Source of the DNA: Opitutia bacterium
GTDB taxonomy: Bacteria > Verrucomicrobiota > Verrucomicrobiia > Opitutales > Opitutaceae
Reading direction: 5' to 3'
Assembly (NCBI GenBank): GCA_947472765.1
Contig: CANJCM010000006.1
Location: forward strand, 1 to 64,000
DNA length: 64,000 nucleotides
Below the pieces are notes generated by a model. That model ran no database searches and was not told where the DNA came from. It saw nothing but the letters and a program-made list of their open reading frames with translations. The translations under genes were made by a program, and so were the position numbers. Position 1 is the stretch's first letter. Every line of letters begins with the position of its first letter. Below are positions 18,761 to 27,563 of the stretch, piece by piece.

Positions 18761-19992
18761 TTTCCTTCCGCTCCGGCTATCTCACGCTGCTGCTGCTCTT
18801 CGTCCTCCGGCCCGGGCTGGAGGCGGCGACCCCGGCCGCGCCGGTCGTGCTCATTTCGCTCGATGCATTTCGCTGGGACTACATCGCGAGCCATCCCGAC
18901 GAGACGCCGCATCTGCGCGAACTCATGCGGACCGGCGTGACGGCGAAGGCGCTGATTTCGGTCTTCCCCACGCAAACTTTCGCCAGCCATTACTCGATCG
19001 CGACGGGACTCTATCCCGGCCACCACGGGTTGGTCGGCAATTTGTTCTTCGATGCGGCGCGTGGGGAGTTCTTCAACTACCGCCTGCCGGCCGCGGTCCG
19101 CGACGGGCGCTGGTTTGGGGGCGAGCCCATCTGGGTCACCGCGGTGAAGCAGGGCCGCACCAGCGCGTGCGCGTTCTGGGTCGGTTCCGAGGCGGAGATC
19201 GCCGGGGGGCGGCCCACGTATTGGCGAAACTTTGATGCCACCCTGCCCTTCGAACAGCGGCTGGAGGAATTCGTCGGCTGGCTCCTCCTGCCCGCCGAGC
19301 GGCGGCCGGCCGTGATTCTCTTCTACCTCGAGAACACAAACAGCGCGGGCCACTACTTCGGGCCGCGGTCCGCGGAGGTCACAGCGGCGATCAAGTTACT
19401 GGACGGACAAATCGGCACGATGGTCGCACGATCGAAGTCGGCGGGAGTGCCGCTCAACCTCGTGATCGTTTCCGACCACGGCATGGCCGAAACCGACGGC
19501 ACGGCCCAGACCCTGATCCTCGATGACATTCTCGATCTGGGCACGGTGCAGGTGGATTTCGACGGACCGATTGCGGGCCTCCGCCCCAAAGACGGCGACG
19601 TCGCGGCGTTGATGAAGAAGCTTTCGTCGCTGCCGCCGACGCATCACGTGTATCGCGTCGAGGATTTGCCGGCGCGCTGGCATATGCCGAAGGGTCCGCG
19701 TGTTCCCGACATATGGATCGTGCCCGACGCCGGCTGGCGCATCCAGCAACGCAGCCGGTTTATCTCCACGCGCGATGGCCGGTTGAAGGGCGATCACGGA
19801 TACGATCCGGCGACGCCCGCAATGCAGGGACTATTTATTGCCAACGGTCCGGCCTTCCGCTCCGACGGCGCCGTGATCGACGCCGTCGAGAATGTGCACA
19901 TCTACAATCTCCTCTGTGCTGCCATCGGACTCACCCCCGCGCCGAATGACGGCGACGATCGGCTGGTGAAAGCCGTGCTGGCGCCGCGGTAG
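18757..19992 (+). CDS. Secreted type I phosphodiesterase/nucleotide pyrophosphatase
   Basis: Alkaline-phosphatase-superfamily enzyme, 411 residues, with a signal peptide (YLTLLLLFVLRPGLEA). LISLDAFRWDY provides metal ligand D36. FPTQTFASHYSIATGLYPGHHG contains the nucleophile T74, matching the ENPP pattern (T in TF-NHY). IVSDHGM and KGDHGYDP supply the second metal site. Likely periplasmic hydrolysis of nucleotide or phosphodiester substrates. Starts at ATGA overlapping the smr stop. Confidence 0.9.
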   Translation: MISFRSGYLTLLLLFVLRPGLEAATPAAPVVLISLDAFRWDYIASHPDETPHLRELMRTGVTAKALISVFPTQTFASHYSIATGLYPGHHGLVGNLFFDAARGEFFNYRLPAAVRDGRWFGGEPIWVTAVKQGRTSACAFWVGSEAEIAGGRPTYWRNFDATLPFEQRLEEFVGWLLLPAERRPAVILFYLENTNSAGHYFGPRSAEVTAAIKLLDGQIGTMVARSKSAGVPLNLVIVSDHGMAETDGTAQTLILDDILDLGTVQVDFDGPIAGLRPKDGDVAALMKKLSSLPPTHHVYRVEDLPARWHMPKGPRVPDIWIVPDAGWRIQQRSRFISTRDGRLKGDHGYDPATPAMQGLFIANGPAFRSDGAVIDAVENVHIYNLLCAAIGLTPAPNDGDDRLVKAVLAPR

Positions 19993-20375
19993 GAAGACAG
20001 GATTTCAGGACTACGGAGTTTTTTTGACAGGATGGCAGGATGGACAGGATTTCGACCAACCTTGCGGGTGACGTTTCGGGCTGGATTCCGAAGTTCAGGG
20101 GATCGGGGTGGCCCTGCCCGTGAAGGCCGTTTGAATACCCTGTCATTCTGAGCGCAGCGAAGAATGACAAAAAGGGGTTCAATTTCCTCCCTATCACACA
20201 GCCTCGTGAAGGCAGGGACCGGTGCGTTGCTTCGCGAAAAGTTGTCCCGCTGCTCACGCCGCGGGCGACAAAGCCAAAGCGAGTCCGCTCCGACGCGCGC
20301 GACCGGCTCCGGAATTTTTCGCGCGGCTGCAACTTTGCGGAAGGTGCCGTGTTCTTGGCGCAACAAATCATCCAA
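19993..20375. repeat. Repeat-filled spacer
   Basis: No gene seen. Contains ACAGGAT/GGCAGGATGGACAGGAT units (19997-20050), a CATTCTGAGCGCAGCGAAGA unit (20144-20163) and a diverged, inverted copy of the 124-bp element (about 20203-20296). Confidence 0.65.
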
Positions 20376-20582
20376 ATGAAGATCACCTCCCTCCTCTCCC
20401 TCGTCGCCATGGTCGCCGGTCTCGCCGCCACCTTCGCCCTCGCCGGCAGCGCCCCCGCGCTGGCCAGCTTCTCGCTCTCCCTCGGCCTGCTGCTGCTCCC
20501 CGTCACGATGGGCGACGTCACCGTCCGGCGGCCCCTGGTCGCCCCGGCCGCTCGCTCCGAACGGATGGCGCTCGCGGCCTGA
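20376..20582 (+). CDS. Small two-helix membrane protein
   Basis: 68 residues: MKITSLLSLVAMVAGLAATFALA forms one membrane helix, PALASFSLSLGLLLLPVTMG a second, followed by a basic tail. No family recognised. It has its own downstream hairpin at 20610-20648. The compact gene with a terminator-like structure argues for a real monocistronic small protein. Confidence 0.55.
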   Translation: MKITSLLSLVAMVAGLAATFALAGSAPALASFSLSLGLLLLPVTMGDVTVRRPLVAPAARSERMALAA

Positions 20583-20609
20583 AGACCGTAACGGATAAGA
20601 TCCCTCCCA

Positions 20610-20648
20610 CCGCTCCGACGCGGGCGTTCACCGCCGGCGTCGGAGCGG
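20610..20648 (+). terminator. Terminator-like hairpin after the small membrane protein
   Basis: 12-bp perfect stem CCGCTCCGACGC/GCGTCGGAGCGG with a 15-nt loop, followed by a weak pyrimidine run (CCATTTCCTCCC). Confidence 0.5.
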
Positions 20649-20675
20649 CCATTTCCTCCCTGTAACCGCATTTCA

Positions 20676-21500
20676 ATGACACCTTCCCCTCTCTCCTCCG
20701 GCGCTCCCCGCATGCACGAAGTCGACTACAAGATTCACGGCGACGACATGCAGTTCGTTGAAATCGAGCTCGACCCCTCGGAAGCCGTGATCGCGGAGGC
20801 CGGCGGCATGATGTACATGGAGGACGGCATCGCGATGGAGACGGTGTTCGGCGATGGCAATCAGAGCGGCGGATTCGTCGGCGCGCTGCTCGGGGCCGGC
20901 AAACGGCTGCTCACGGGCGAATCCCTTTTCCTGACGGTGTTCCAGAATCAGGGCGCGGCCAGGCGGCGCGTGGCCTTCGGCGCGCCGTATCCCGGGAAGA
21001 TTCTCCCGGTGCATCTGCGGGATCTGGGCGGCGAGCTAATCGCCCAGAAGGACTCGTTCCTCTGCGCCGCGAAGGGCGTGAGCATCGGCATCGCGTTCCA
21101 GCGCCGGCTCGGCGTGGGCCTCTTCGGCGGCGAAGGTTTCATCATGCAACGGCTCACCGGCGACGGCTGGGCTTTCATCCACGCCGGCGGCACGCTGCAT
21201 GAGCGGGTGCTCGCGCCGGGTGAAGTGCTGCGCGTCGACACGGGCTGCATCGTGGCCCTCCAGCCGAGCGTCGACTTCGACATCCAGTATGTCGGCGGGA
21301 TCAAGACCGCGCTGTTTGGCGGCGAGGGACTTTTCTTCGCAACCCTGCGTGGACCGGGCAAAGTCTGGCTCCAGTCACTGCCGTTCTCCCGCCTCGCCGG
21401 ACGCATCGTGGCCGCGGCGCCCCGGACCGGACGCGGCGGGCGCGAAGAAGGATCCATCCTCGGCGGACTCGGACGCATGGTCGACGGTGACAACCGTTGA
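20676..21500 (+). CDS. AIM24/TIGR00266-family protein
   Basis: 274 residues; the start may instead be ATG 20712 ([10 protein letters not shown]). The beta-rich fold is repeated twice: [37 protein letters not shown] and later [51 protein letters not shown]. These GGEG/GPG motifs are the hallmark of the family. Its role is unknown; homologues are tryptophan-RNA-binding-attenuator-like folds linked to membranes or stress. The C-terminal Gly-rich tail resembles other family members. Confidence 0.88.
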   Translation: MTPSPLSSGAPRMHEVDYKIHGDDMQFVEIELDPSEAVIAEAGGMMYMEDGIAMETVFGDGNQSGGFVGALLGAGKRLLTGESLFLTVFQNQGAARRRVAFGAPYPGKILPVHLRDLGGELIAQKDSFLCAAKGVSIGIAFQRRLGVGLFGGEGFIMQRLTGDGWAFIHAGGTLHERVLAPGEVLRVDTGCIVALQPSVDFDIQYVGGIKTALFGGEGLFFATLRGPGKVWLQSLPFSRLAGRIVAAAPRTGRGGREEGSILGGLGRMVDGDNR

Positions 21501-21684
21501 GATTTTCGATTTTGGATTCTCGATTTTCGATTTATCGGGCCGGGTAGGCTTGGCGGCCTCTCGCTTGGCGGGTGAGGGCACCCGCCCTCCAGACGGGCTG
21601 AGTGCTGAGTGCACCCGCCTTGGCACCGCCAGCGGAACTCTGGTTTGGAAAGTAGGGGCGGGCGAAGCCCGCCGCCCGGCCAAA
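21501..21684. other. Spacer between converging genes
   Basis: TTTTCGATTTTGGATTCTCG-type simple repeats (21501-21535) and GCGGGTG/CACCCGC hairpin units (about 21569-21590). No gene seen. Confidence 0.6.
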
Positions 21685-21714
21685 TAAAAAGGGGCCCGGA
21701 TTGCTCCGGGCCCC
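21685..21714 (-). terminator. Rho-independent terminator of the 60-aa membrane protein
   Basis: Perfect 10-bp stem GGGGCCCGGA/TCCGGGCCCC with a 4-nt loop (21691-21714). On the minus strand it is followed by TTTTTATTTGG. Confidence 0.85.
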
Positions 21715-21741
21715 TGTTGCAGTTTCAACCGCGGCGGAGTC

Positions 21742-21924
21742 TTAACTCCGGCCGAAGGTCCGCTTCCAACCCAAGCGGTACTCCGAAGCGGCCACGCCTA
21801 GAAGCGCGAGGACGGAGGCGTAGCCGATTACGGATTCCACGTTAACTTGGGAGCGGTAAGAAAGCACGAGGGCGGCAGCAGCGATAACGCCGAGGAGGAC
21901 TGCCATGATGTTGTATGTCTTCAT
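21742..21924 (-). CDS. Small membrane protein (60 aa)
   Basis: Two hydrophobic segments (IMAVLLGVIAAAALVLSY and VIGYASVLALLGVAASEYRLGW) and a basic C-terminus (KRTFGRS). No family recognised. It ends 28 bp before a strong terminator and is divergent from the LysR gene, sharing a 107-bp intergenic region with a perfect 19-bp palindrome. It could therefore be the target of that regulator. Confidence 0.7.
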   Translation of the reverse strand: MKTYNIMAVLLGVIAAAALVLSYRSQVNVESVIGYASVLALLGVAASEYRLGWKRTFGRS

Positions 21925-21980
21925 TGTTGGTTCTGGATTCGCCGACCCTTCATCAGGTCGACGGCGCTACTATACCGGAG

Positions 21981-21999
21981 GATTTCAATAGTTGAAATC
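21981..21999. promoter_or_regulatory. Perfect palindrome in the divergent lysR promoter region
   Basis: GATTTCAA-TAG-TTGAAATC, two perfect 8-bp arms with a 3-bp spacer, lying 33 bp upstream of the lysR start and 57 bp upstream of the divergent small-protein start. A plausible operator for autoregulation (inference). Confidence 0.5.
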
Positions 22000-22031
22000 G
22001 CGCCTTCCTATCGCTGTCATAGTCCCAGCCT

Positions 22032-22940
22032 ATGGAACTGCACCAGCTTCGCTACTTCGTCGCGGTCGCAGAGACCGGCAATTTCACCCGGGCGTCGGAG
22101 CGATCTCATGTTACTCAACCTTCTCTCAGCCAGCAGATTCTGAATCTCGAGAAAGAGGTTGGCCACAAACTCTTCCACCGACTTGGACGCAAGGCCGTCC
22201 TCACCGAGGCCGGTGCCACGTTCCTCGAAAGGGCCCGTCGCATCCTCTTTGAAGTCGAAAACGCGTCCAAGGAACTGAGCGATCATCCCAGCCTGGGTCG
22301 GCGGATCACGATCGGCGCGGTCCAGACCGTCATGCCGTATTTGATCACCCCGTTCATTGCCCAGTGCCGGCAGACGCATCCCAATCTCCAAATCGATGCG
22401 CGAGAGGATTTTCGCGCCAAGTTGGTCGCCGCCGTCGTGGAAGGGGAGCTCGACCTCGCCGTCGTTCCGCTACCCGTGAAAGACCATCGGGTCGCCTTGG
22501 AACCGCTGCTGACGGAACCGTTGCTCCTGGTGGTGGGAAAGGAACATCCCATCGCGAGCCGGACGGAAATCAACGTGGGAGACCTGGCGCAGGAGACCTT
22601 TGTCTCACTGGGCGACTCCAGCGCGCTCGCCGCCCAGATTCGGGAGTTCTTCGGCGATCAGAAGTTTCAGCCCACCATCGGCTACCGCTGTGCCCAAGTC
22701 GCGACCTTGAAGCTCTTCGTTTCCAAGGGCCTAGGCATCTCAATCCTGCCGCAACTCGCCCGGCTACCGGACGATCAAGACACCCTCACCTATCTTCGGC
22801 TGACAGGCACCACGCCGACCCGCGAACTGGTGATTATCCGCCATTTGCAGCGCTACCAAAGTCGAGGAGCAGAGCAGTTTCTGACGCTGCTGCGCGAACA
22901 GGTGAAATTGCGGGACGAAACCACCGCTCCCGCGAGCTGA
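22032..22940 (+). CDS. LysR-family transcriptional regulator (OxyR-like branch)
   Basis: 302 residues. The N-terminal winged helix, MELHQLRYFVAVAETGNFTRASERSHVTQPSLSQQI, is followed by LEKEVGHKLFHRLGRKAVLTEAG. The effector domain resembles OxyR (TIGAVQTVMPYLITPFI, PTIGYRCAQVATLKLFVSKGLGISILP). The redox cysteine region of OxyR is not preserved; GDSSALAAQI stands where the peroxide-sensing cysteine would be, so peroxide sensing by that mechanism is unlikely. It is followed after 43 bp by an MFS transporter, a possible target. Confidence 0.88.
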   Translation: MELHQLRYFVAVAETGNFTRASERSHVTQPSLSQQILNLEKEVGHKLFHRLGRKAVLTEAGATFLERARRILFEVENASKELSDHPSLGRRITIGAVQTVMPYLITPFIAQCRQTHPNLQIDAREDFRAKLVAAVVEGELDLAVVPLPVKDHRVALEPLLTEPLLLVVGKEHPIASRTEINVGDLAQETFVSLGDSSALAAQIREFFGDQKFQPTIGYRCAQVATLKLFVSKGLGISILPQLARLPDDQDTLTYLRLTGTTPTRELVIIRHLQRYQSRGAEQFLTLLREQVKLRDETTAPAS

Positions 22941-22983
22941 CCATTTGCGCTTTCGCCAAAAGGTCCAACGCTCCCCGGCTTTC

Positions 22984-24255
22984 ATGCCTCCCGCCAGCCA
23001 TCACGCCCTGACGCCAGGACGCGAACGCGCCACCTTGCTCACGCTCGCGGCGGTGCAGTTCACGCACGTGCTGGACTTCATGATCATGATGCCGCTGGGC
23101 GCGCAACTGATGCGGGCGTTCAACATCACGCCGAGTCAGTTCACGCATCTGGTGGCGGCCTACGGCCTGGCCGCCGCGGTAAGCGGGTTCGCCGGCGGCT
23201 TCGTCCTCGATCGTTTCGATCGGAAGCGCTCGCTGCTCTTTCTCTACACCGGCTTCGCGCTGGCGACCGTGACGTGCGGTCTCGCACCGACCCACCATTG
23301 GCTGCTCGCGGCACGGCTCGCGGCCGGAGCCTTCGGCGGCCTCGCCGGTTCGATGGTTTCGGCGATGGTGGGTGACATCGTCCCTCCGCAGCGGCGCGGT
23401 CGCGCGATGAGCATCGTGATGTCCGCCTTTCCCCTCGCCTCCGTCCTCGGCGTGCCCGCGGGGCTGATCCTCGCCGGCAAGTTCGGCTGGCATGCCGCGT
23501 TCTTCCTGCTGGCTGCGACCGCCGTGGTGGTTTTCGTGCTCGCCGCCCTCGCGCTGCCGCCGATCCGCACCGCGGTCCACGACCACCAGCCCTGGCGGCA
23601 GATGCGCGCGATCATGTCGCACGGCATCCATCTGCGGGCGTTCGCGATGGCGGCCGCGCTCATCATGGCTGGTGGCATCCTGGTCCCGTTCGTCGCCCCG
23701 ACGTTCATCGCCAACGTCGGTCTGGATGAGAAGTTCCAGCTGCCGATGGCGTATGCGGTCGGCGGCATCGCGACGGCTATCAGCACGCCCTTCGTCGGCT
23801 GGCTCAGCGATCACGTGGATCGACTGAAACTGCTCGCGATCATGTCAGCCGCGGCCGTGGTCGTAGTGCTGTTCATCACCCGACTCGGCCCCTCCTCGCT
23901 CGGGGTGGCGGCTTCGATGATGGCCCTGTTCATGGTAACGATGTCGAGCCGGTTCTCCCCGGCCATGGCCATGATCGCCAACTCGGTCGAGTCGCGTTAC
24001 CGCGGCGGTTTCATGAGCGTGAACGCGGCGCTGCAACAGGCGGCGAGCGGCGTGGCCAACGTCATCGCCGGCATCTTCGTCACCCTCGAGCCGTCGGGGC
24101 ACCTCGCTGGTTTTCCCACGGTCGGCTACATCTCGATTTTCTTCTTCATCCTGACCGTCGTGCTGGCGGCGCAGTTGCGCAACGCGGCGCCGCACGTGTC
24201 CACGCCGGCGGGCAGGATGCCGCCGCCTTCCGTGCCCTCGGAGGCGCACGCCTGA
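22984..24255 (+). CDS. Major facilitator superfamily transporter
   Basis: 423 residues with about 12 membrane segments. The motif-A-like segment is GGFVLDRFDRKRSLLF, and GWLSDHVDRLKLL is its counterpart in the second half. The fold matches drug-proton antiporters of the DHA1 type (YbjJ/AraJ-like). The start at 22984 (MPPASHHALTPGRERATLLTLAAVQFTHVLDFM, listed to show the N-terminus only) follows the LysR gene by 43 bp. Substrate unknown. Confidence 0.85.
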   Translation: MPPASHHALTPGRERATLLTLAAVQFTHVLDFMIMMPLGAQLMRAFNITPSQFTHLVAAYGLAAAVSGFAGGFVLDRFDRKRSLLFLYTGFALATVTCGLAPTHHWLLAARLAAGAFGGLAGSMVSAMVGDIVPPQRRGRAMSIVMSAFPLASVLGVPAGLILAGKFGWHAAFFLLAATAVVVFVLAALALPPIRTAVHDHQPWRQMRAIMSHGIHLRAFAMAAALIMAGGILVPFVAPTFIANVGLDEKFQLPMAYAVGGIATAISTPFVGWLSDHVDRLKLLAIMSAAAVVVVLFITRLGPSSLGVAASMMALFMVTMSSRFSPAMAMIANSVESRYRGGFMSVNAALQQAASGVANVIAGIFVTLEPSGHLAGFPTVGYISIFFFILTVVLAAQLRNAAPHVSTPAGRMPPPSVPSEAHA

Positions 24256-24282
24256 GCGGAGATGAGGAGCCTGCCTTTGGAG

Positions 24283-24302
24283 GGCCGGTGCCCCCACCGG
24301 CC
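24283..24302. repeat. Hairpin GGCCGGTG-CCCC-CACCGGCC
   Basis: 8-bp perfect stem after the MFS gene, of the same type as the hairpins inside the 181-bp repeats. A degenerate GCGGGTG/CACCCTCC unit follows near 24325. Confidence 0.65.
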
Positions 24303-24417
24303 ATGGAAGGGACGTTAAGCAATGGCGGGTGAGGGCACCCTCCCTCCATCCATGAGAGGCACTGAACCCACGGCTTCCCATTGCGTCAGCGGGGCATCGT
24401 GCTAGCCTGTGACCACT

Positions 24418-24738
24418 ATGATCGATGCCATCAAAAAGACCCTTCTCGCAGGCCTGGGCGCGGCGGTCATCACCAAGGAAAAAGCCGAGAACGCCCTGAG
24501 CGATCTCGTCCGACAGGGTAAAATCAGCGCCGCCGATGCGCGCATCATGGCAGAGAAGATCACGGATCAGGGTCGCCATGAATTCGAGGAGCTGAGCTCC
24601 CGGTTGAACGACAAACTCAAGGAGCTCACGAGTCGCTCCGACGCGAAGTTCGCCGCCCGGGTCGAGGAACTGGAGGCCCGCGTTCGCGCCCTCGAGGCGC
24701 GGCTCGAAGCCGCCCGCCCCCCGCGCGGCGAGTCGTGA
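24418..24738 (+). CDS. Phasin-like coiled-coil protein
   Basis: 106 residues. The N-terminus, MIDAIKKTLLAGLGAAVITKEKAENALSDLVRQGKIS, and a charged C-terminal coiled coil (FAARVEELEARVRALEARLEAARP) match the small phasin-superfamily proteins often found next to ABC1/UbiB kinases. The stop overlaps a GTG that opens a 27-codon reading frame resembling the start of such a kinase. No polyhydroxyalkanoate genes are visible, so a granule role is not shown. Confidence 0.7.
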   Translation: MIDAIKKTLLAGLGAAVITKEKAENALSDLVRQGKISAADARIMAEKITDQGRHEFEELSSRLNDKLKELTSRSDAKFAARVEELEARVRALEARLEAARPPRGES

Positions 24739-24818
24739 AGCCGTTCGATCTCATCCGTCACGCCGTCCGGGCCAAGGAGATCCTGACGGTCCTGACCCGG
24801 CACGGCCGGCATAAATGA
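24735..24818 (+). pseudogene. Apparent 5' remnant of an ABC1/UbiB-family kinase gene
   Basis: GTGA overlap with the phasin-like gene opens a frame reading VKPFDLIRHAVRAKEILTVL and TRHG, then stops after 27 codons. The pattern (PF-L-R-A-RA-EI-VL-HG) is that expected at the N-terminus of ABC1-family kinases, and phasin-ABC1 pairs are common. Nothing resembling the kinase body follows; the U32 gene begins 58 bp later. Alternatively it is a genuine 27-residue peptide. Confidence 0.45.
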
Positions 24819-24875
24819 GAATTCAGGGCGCCAGCCTTGTCCGCGGCGAGGGCCACCGGTAGGTTCCCCGTTCCG

Positions 24876-27563
24876 ATGTCCGCCCCGGTCACCTCTCTTT
24901 CGCCCGCGCTGCCCGCGCCTCGTTCCCGCCCGGGGCCGGAATTGCTCGCGCCCGCCGGCGACTGGGAGTGCGTTCGCGCCGCGGTCGAAAACGGCGCCGA
25001 TGCGGTTTACTTCGGACTCGAGCGTTTCAACGCCCGGATGCGGGCGAAGAACTTCACTCAGGCCGATCTGCCCGCGTTGATGGAATTCCTGCACCGTCGC
25101 GGCGTCCGTGGCTATGTGACGTTCAACACTCTCGTCTTCACCAACGAGCTCGCCGATGCCGAGGATTACCTGCGGACGATCATCGCCGCCGGCGTGGACG
25201 CGGCGATTGTCCAGGATGTGGGCATTTGCCGGATGATTCGCGGCCTCTCGCCGGATTTTCCGATTCATTGCTCGACGCAGATGACGATCACGAGCGCCGC
25301 CGGCGTGCGTTTCGCGCAGGAGTTGGGCGCCAATCTCGTCGTGCTCGCGCGCGAGAATTCCCTGAAGGAAATCAACGCCATCCAGCTGGCCATGGGCACG
25401 GAAGCGTCCGGCGCGATGCCGCTCGAGGTGTTCGTCCACGGCGCGTTGTGCGTCGCGTACTCCGGACAATGCCTCACCAGCGAATCGCTCGGCGGACGTT
25501 CGGCCAATCGCGGGGAGTGCGCCCAGGCCTGCCGGCTGCCCTACGATTTGATCGCGGACGGACAGAAAGTGGAACTGGGCGACCGCCGCTACCTCCTCAG
25601 TCCGCAGGATCTCGCCGGGATCGAGGTGTTGCCGGAACTGATTCAGAGCGGAGTGGCCTCGCTGAAAATCGAGGGCCGGCTCAAATCGCCCGAATACGTG
25701 GCCAGCATCACCCGGGTGTACCGCCAGGCCTTGGACAAGGCCAGGACGGGGCGACCGGAGAGTTTGGAGTTTGGAGTTCGGGGTTTGGAGTTTGGGGTTC
25801 GGAATTCGGAGGAGAGCCAATCGTCGCCGCGCGCTTCCTCCGCTCTCAACTCTCAACCCTCAACTCTCAACTCCGCGTCCACCCTCAACTCGTCTTACGA
25901 ACTCCAGATGGCGTTCTCGCGCGGGCTTTACACCGGCTGGTTCCGCGGGATCAACAATCAGGAACTGGCGCATGCCCGCTTTGGCACGAAGCGGGGCGTG
26001 TTCCTCGGCGAGGTGGCGCGCGTCGGTGATCAAAATGTGGCGCTGACACTCGTCGCCCCGCTGAAGCCCGGCGACGGCATCGTCTTCGACGCGGGCAAGC
26101 CCGACGAACGCGAACAGGGCGGACGCGTCTATCAGGTCGAGCCCGCGCGCAACGGCAGCGAGACCGTGCTGCGTTTCGGTCAGGGCGACATCGACTGGCA
26201 CAAGGTGCAGGTTGGCCAGCGGCTCTGGAAGACGAGCGACCCGGCGCTGGAACGCGAACTTCAGGCCACATTTGCCGGCACGCAGATTCGGCAGGCCCGA
26301 CCGATCTCCGCCGAAGTCCACGGCGTCCTGGGCGGCGCGCTCACTTTAATTCTCCGCGACGCGGAGGGCCACGTCGTCCAGCAGCAATCGCAGGTGCCGC
26401 TCGCGAAAGCCGAACGCCAGCCGCTCACGGAAGCGAAGCTGCGCGAGCAACTCGGCCGGCTCGGTGGCACGCCCTTCACCCTGGGAACACTCACCTCGCA
26501 GATCGAAGGCGATCTGATTCTGCCCGTCAGCGAGCTGAACCGCCTGCGTCGCGAGGCGATCGCCGAATTGGAGAAACTCCGCGCCGCGCCCCGGCGCTGG
26601 TCGCGGCAGGAATATCGCCAGCCAGACTTTCGCGCCCCAGCGACGCCCGCGGCCACGCCGGAGTTGATCGCGGTCATCCGCCTGCTCGAACAGCTCGAGC
26701 CGGCCTGGCGGGCGGGAGCGCGGACGATCTACTGCGAGTTCGAGAATCCCAAGCGTTACCGCGATGCCGTCGCCCGCTTCCGGGAACTCCAGGCCGAACC
26801 CGCGGCGGCGGGAGCGGCGATTCCCGCGCTGCCGGCGAGCATCTGGGTGGCGGCGCCGCGGATCTTCAAGCCGGGCGAGGAGTGGATTCTGCAACAGGTT
26901 CGTTCCTGCGCTGCTGACGGCTACCTCGTGCGGAATTACGACCACCTCGGCTTTTTCGCGGGCGACCGGAAGCGCGGCGACTTCTCGCTCAACGTGGCGA
27001 ATCCGCTCACGGCCGATCACTTTCTGCAGCGGCATGGGCTGGAGCGCGTCACCGCGAGCTACGATCTGAACATCACGCAGCTCGAGGCGCTGCTGGCCGG
27101 GGCGCCGGGCACGTGGTTCGACATCACGATTCATCAGCACATGCCGATGTTTCACATGGAGCACTGCGTGTTCTGTGCGTTCCTTTCCACGGGGCGCGAC
27201 TACCGGGACTGCGGCCGGCCCTGCGACACGCACGTGGTCTCCCTGCGGGATCGCGTGGGTGCCGACTTGCCGCTCAAGGCCGACGCGGGCTGCCGCAACA
27301 CCGTTTTCAACAACCGCGCCCAGACGGGTGCCGAGTACGTCGGGCGGCTGCTCGAGCTGGGCGCGCGCAGCTTCCGCGTGGAGTTTGTCAACGAGTCCGC
27401 CGCCGAGGTGGAGCGCACCCTGACGCGTTACGGGCAACTGCTGCGCGGAGAAATTTCCGGAGCCGAATTGTGGCGGGAGCTGAAACTGCTCAATCAGCTC
27501 GGCGTCACGCGCGGCCAGATGGAGAAGGCCGCGCCCGTGCTGGTCCGGAAAACCGGCAAGTGA
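24876..27563 (+). CDS. U32-family protein with two modules (RlhA/TrhP-like)
   Basis: 895 residues from ATG 24876. Residues 15-290 form a U32 domain (PELLAPAGDWECVRAAVENGADAVYFG, VHGALCVAYSGQCLTSE, RSANRGECAQACRLPYDL, SLKIEGRLKSPEYVA). The middle contains a DUF3656-like beta region. The C-terminal module has a second cysteine set (HCVFCAFLS, DCGRPCD). The conserved cysteines probably bind an iron-sulfur cluster for RNA hydroxylation, as in RlhA and TrhP, rather than protein hydrolysis. About 44 residues in the middle (from 25761) are encoded by simple repeats. Confidence 0.88.
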   Translation: MSAPVTSLSPALPAPRSRPGPELLAPAGDWECVRAAVENGADAVYFGLERFNARMRAKNFTQADLPALMEFLHRRGVRGYVTFNTLVFTNELADAEDYLRTIIAAGVDAAIVQDVGICRMIRGLSPDFPIHCSTQMTITSAAGVRFAQELGANLVVLARENSLKEINAIQLAMGTEASGAMPLEVFVHGALCVAYSGQCLTSESLGGRSANRGECAQACRLPYDLIADGQKVELGDRRYLLSPQDLAGIEVLPELIQSGVASLKIEGRLKSPEYVASITRVYRQALDKARTGRPESLEFGVRGLEFGVRNSEESQSSPRASSALNSQPSTLNSASTLNSSYELQMAFSRGLYTGWFRGINNQELAHARFGTKRGVFLGEVARVGDQNVALTLVAPLKPGDGIVFDAGKPDEREQGGRVYQVEPARNGSETVLRFGQGDIDWHKVQVGQRLWKTSDPALERELQATFAGTQIRQARPISAEVHGVLGGALTLILRDAEGHVVQQQSQVPLAKAERQPLTEAKLREQLGRLGGTPFTLGTLTSQIEGDLILPVSELNRLRREAIAELEKLRAAPRRWSRQEYRQPDFRAPATPAATPELIAVIRLLEQLEPAWRAGARTIYCEFENPKRYRDAVARFRELQAEPAAAGAAIPALPASIWVAAPRIFKPGEEWILQQVRSCAADGYLVRNYDHLGFFAGDRKRGDFSLNVANPLTADHFLQRHGLERVTASYDLNITQLEALLAGAPGTWFDITIHQHMPMFHMEHCVFCAFLSTGRDYRDCGRPCDTHVVSLRDRVGADLPLKADAGCRNTVFNNRAQTGAEYVGRLLELGARSFRVEFVNESAAEVERTLTRYGQLLRGEISGAELWRELKLLNQLGVTRGQMEKAAPVLVRKTGK
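25761..25892. repeat. Simple-repeat DNA read in frame inside the U32 gene
   Basis: Left part: AGTTTGGAGTTTGGAGTTC-type repeats (25761-25805). Right part: CTCTCAACTCTCAACCCTC-type repeats (25850-25892). They encode EFGVRGLEFGVR and LNSQPSTLNSASTLNSS in the U32 protein, between RVYRQALDKARTG and YELQMAFSRGLYTGW. These repeats normally occur between genes. Confidence 0.85.

Noticed and set aside
22032-22940. LysR regulator named OxyR
   Set aside because: The segment that should hold the peroxide-sensing cysteine reads GDSSALAAQI, so the name would imply an unsupported function.
24837-24876. Upstream TTG start for the U32 gene
   Set aside because: It would add 13 residues unlike the family; ATG 24876 precedes the conserved PELLAPAGDWE closely enough.
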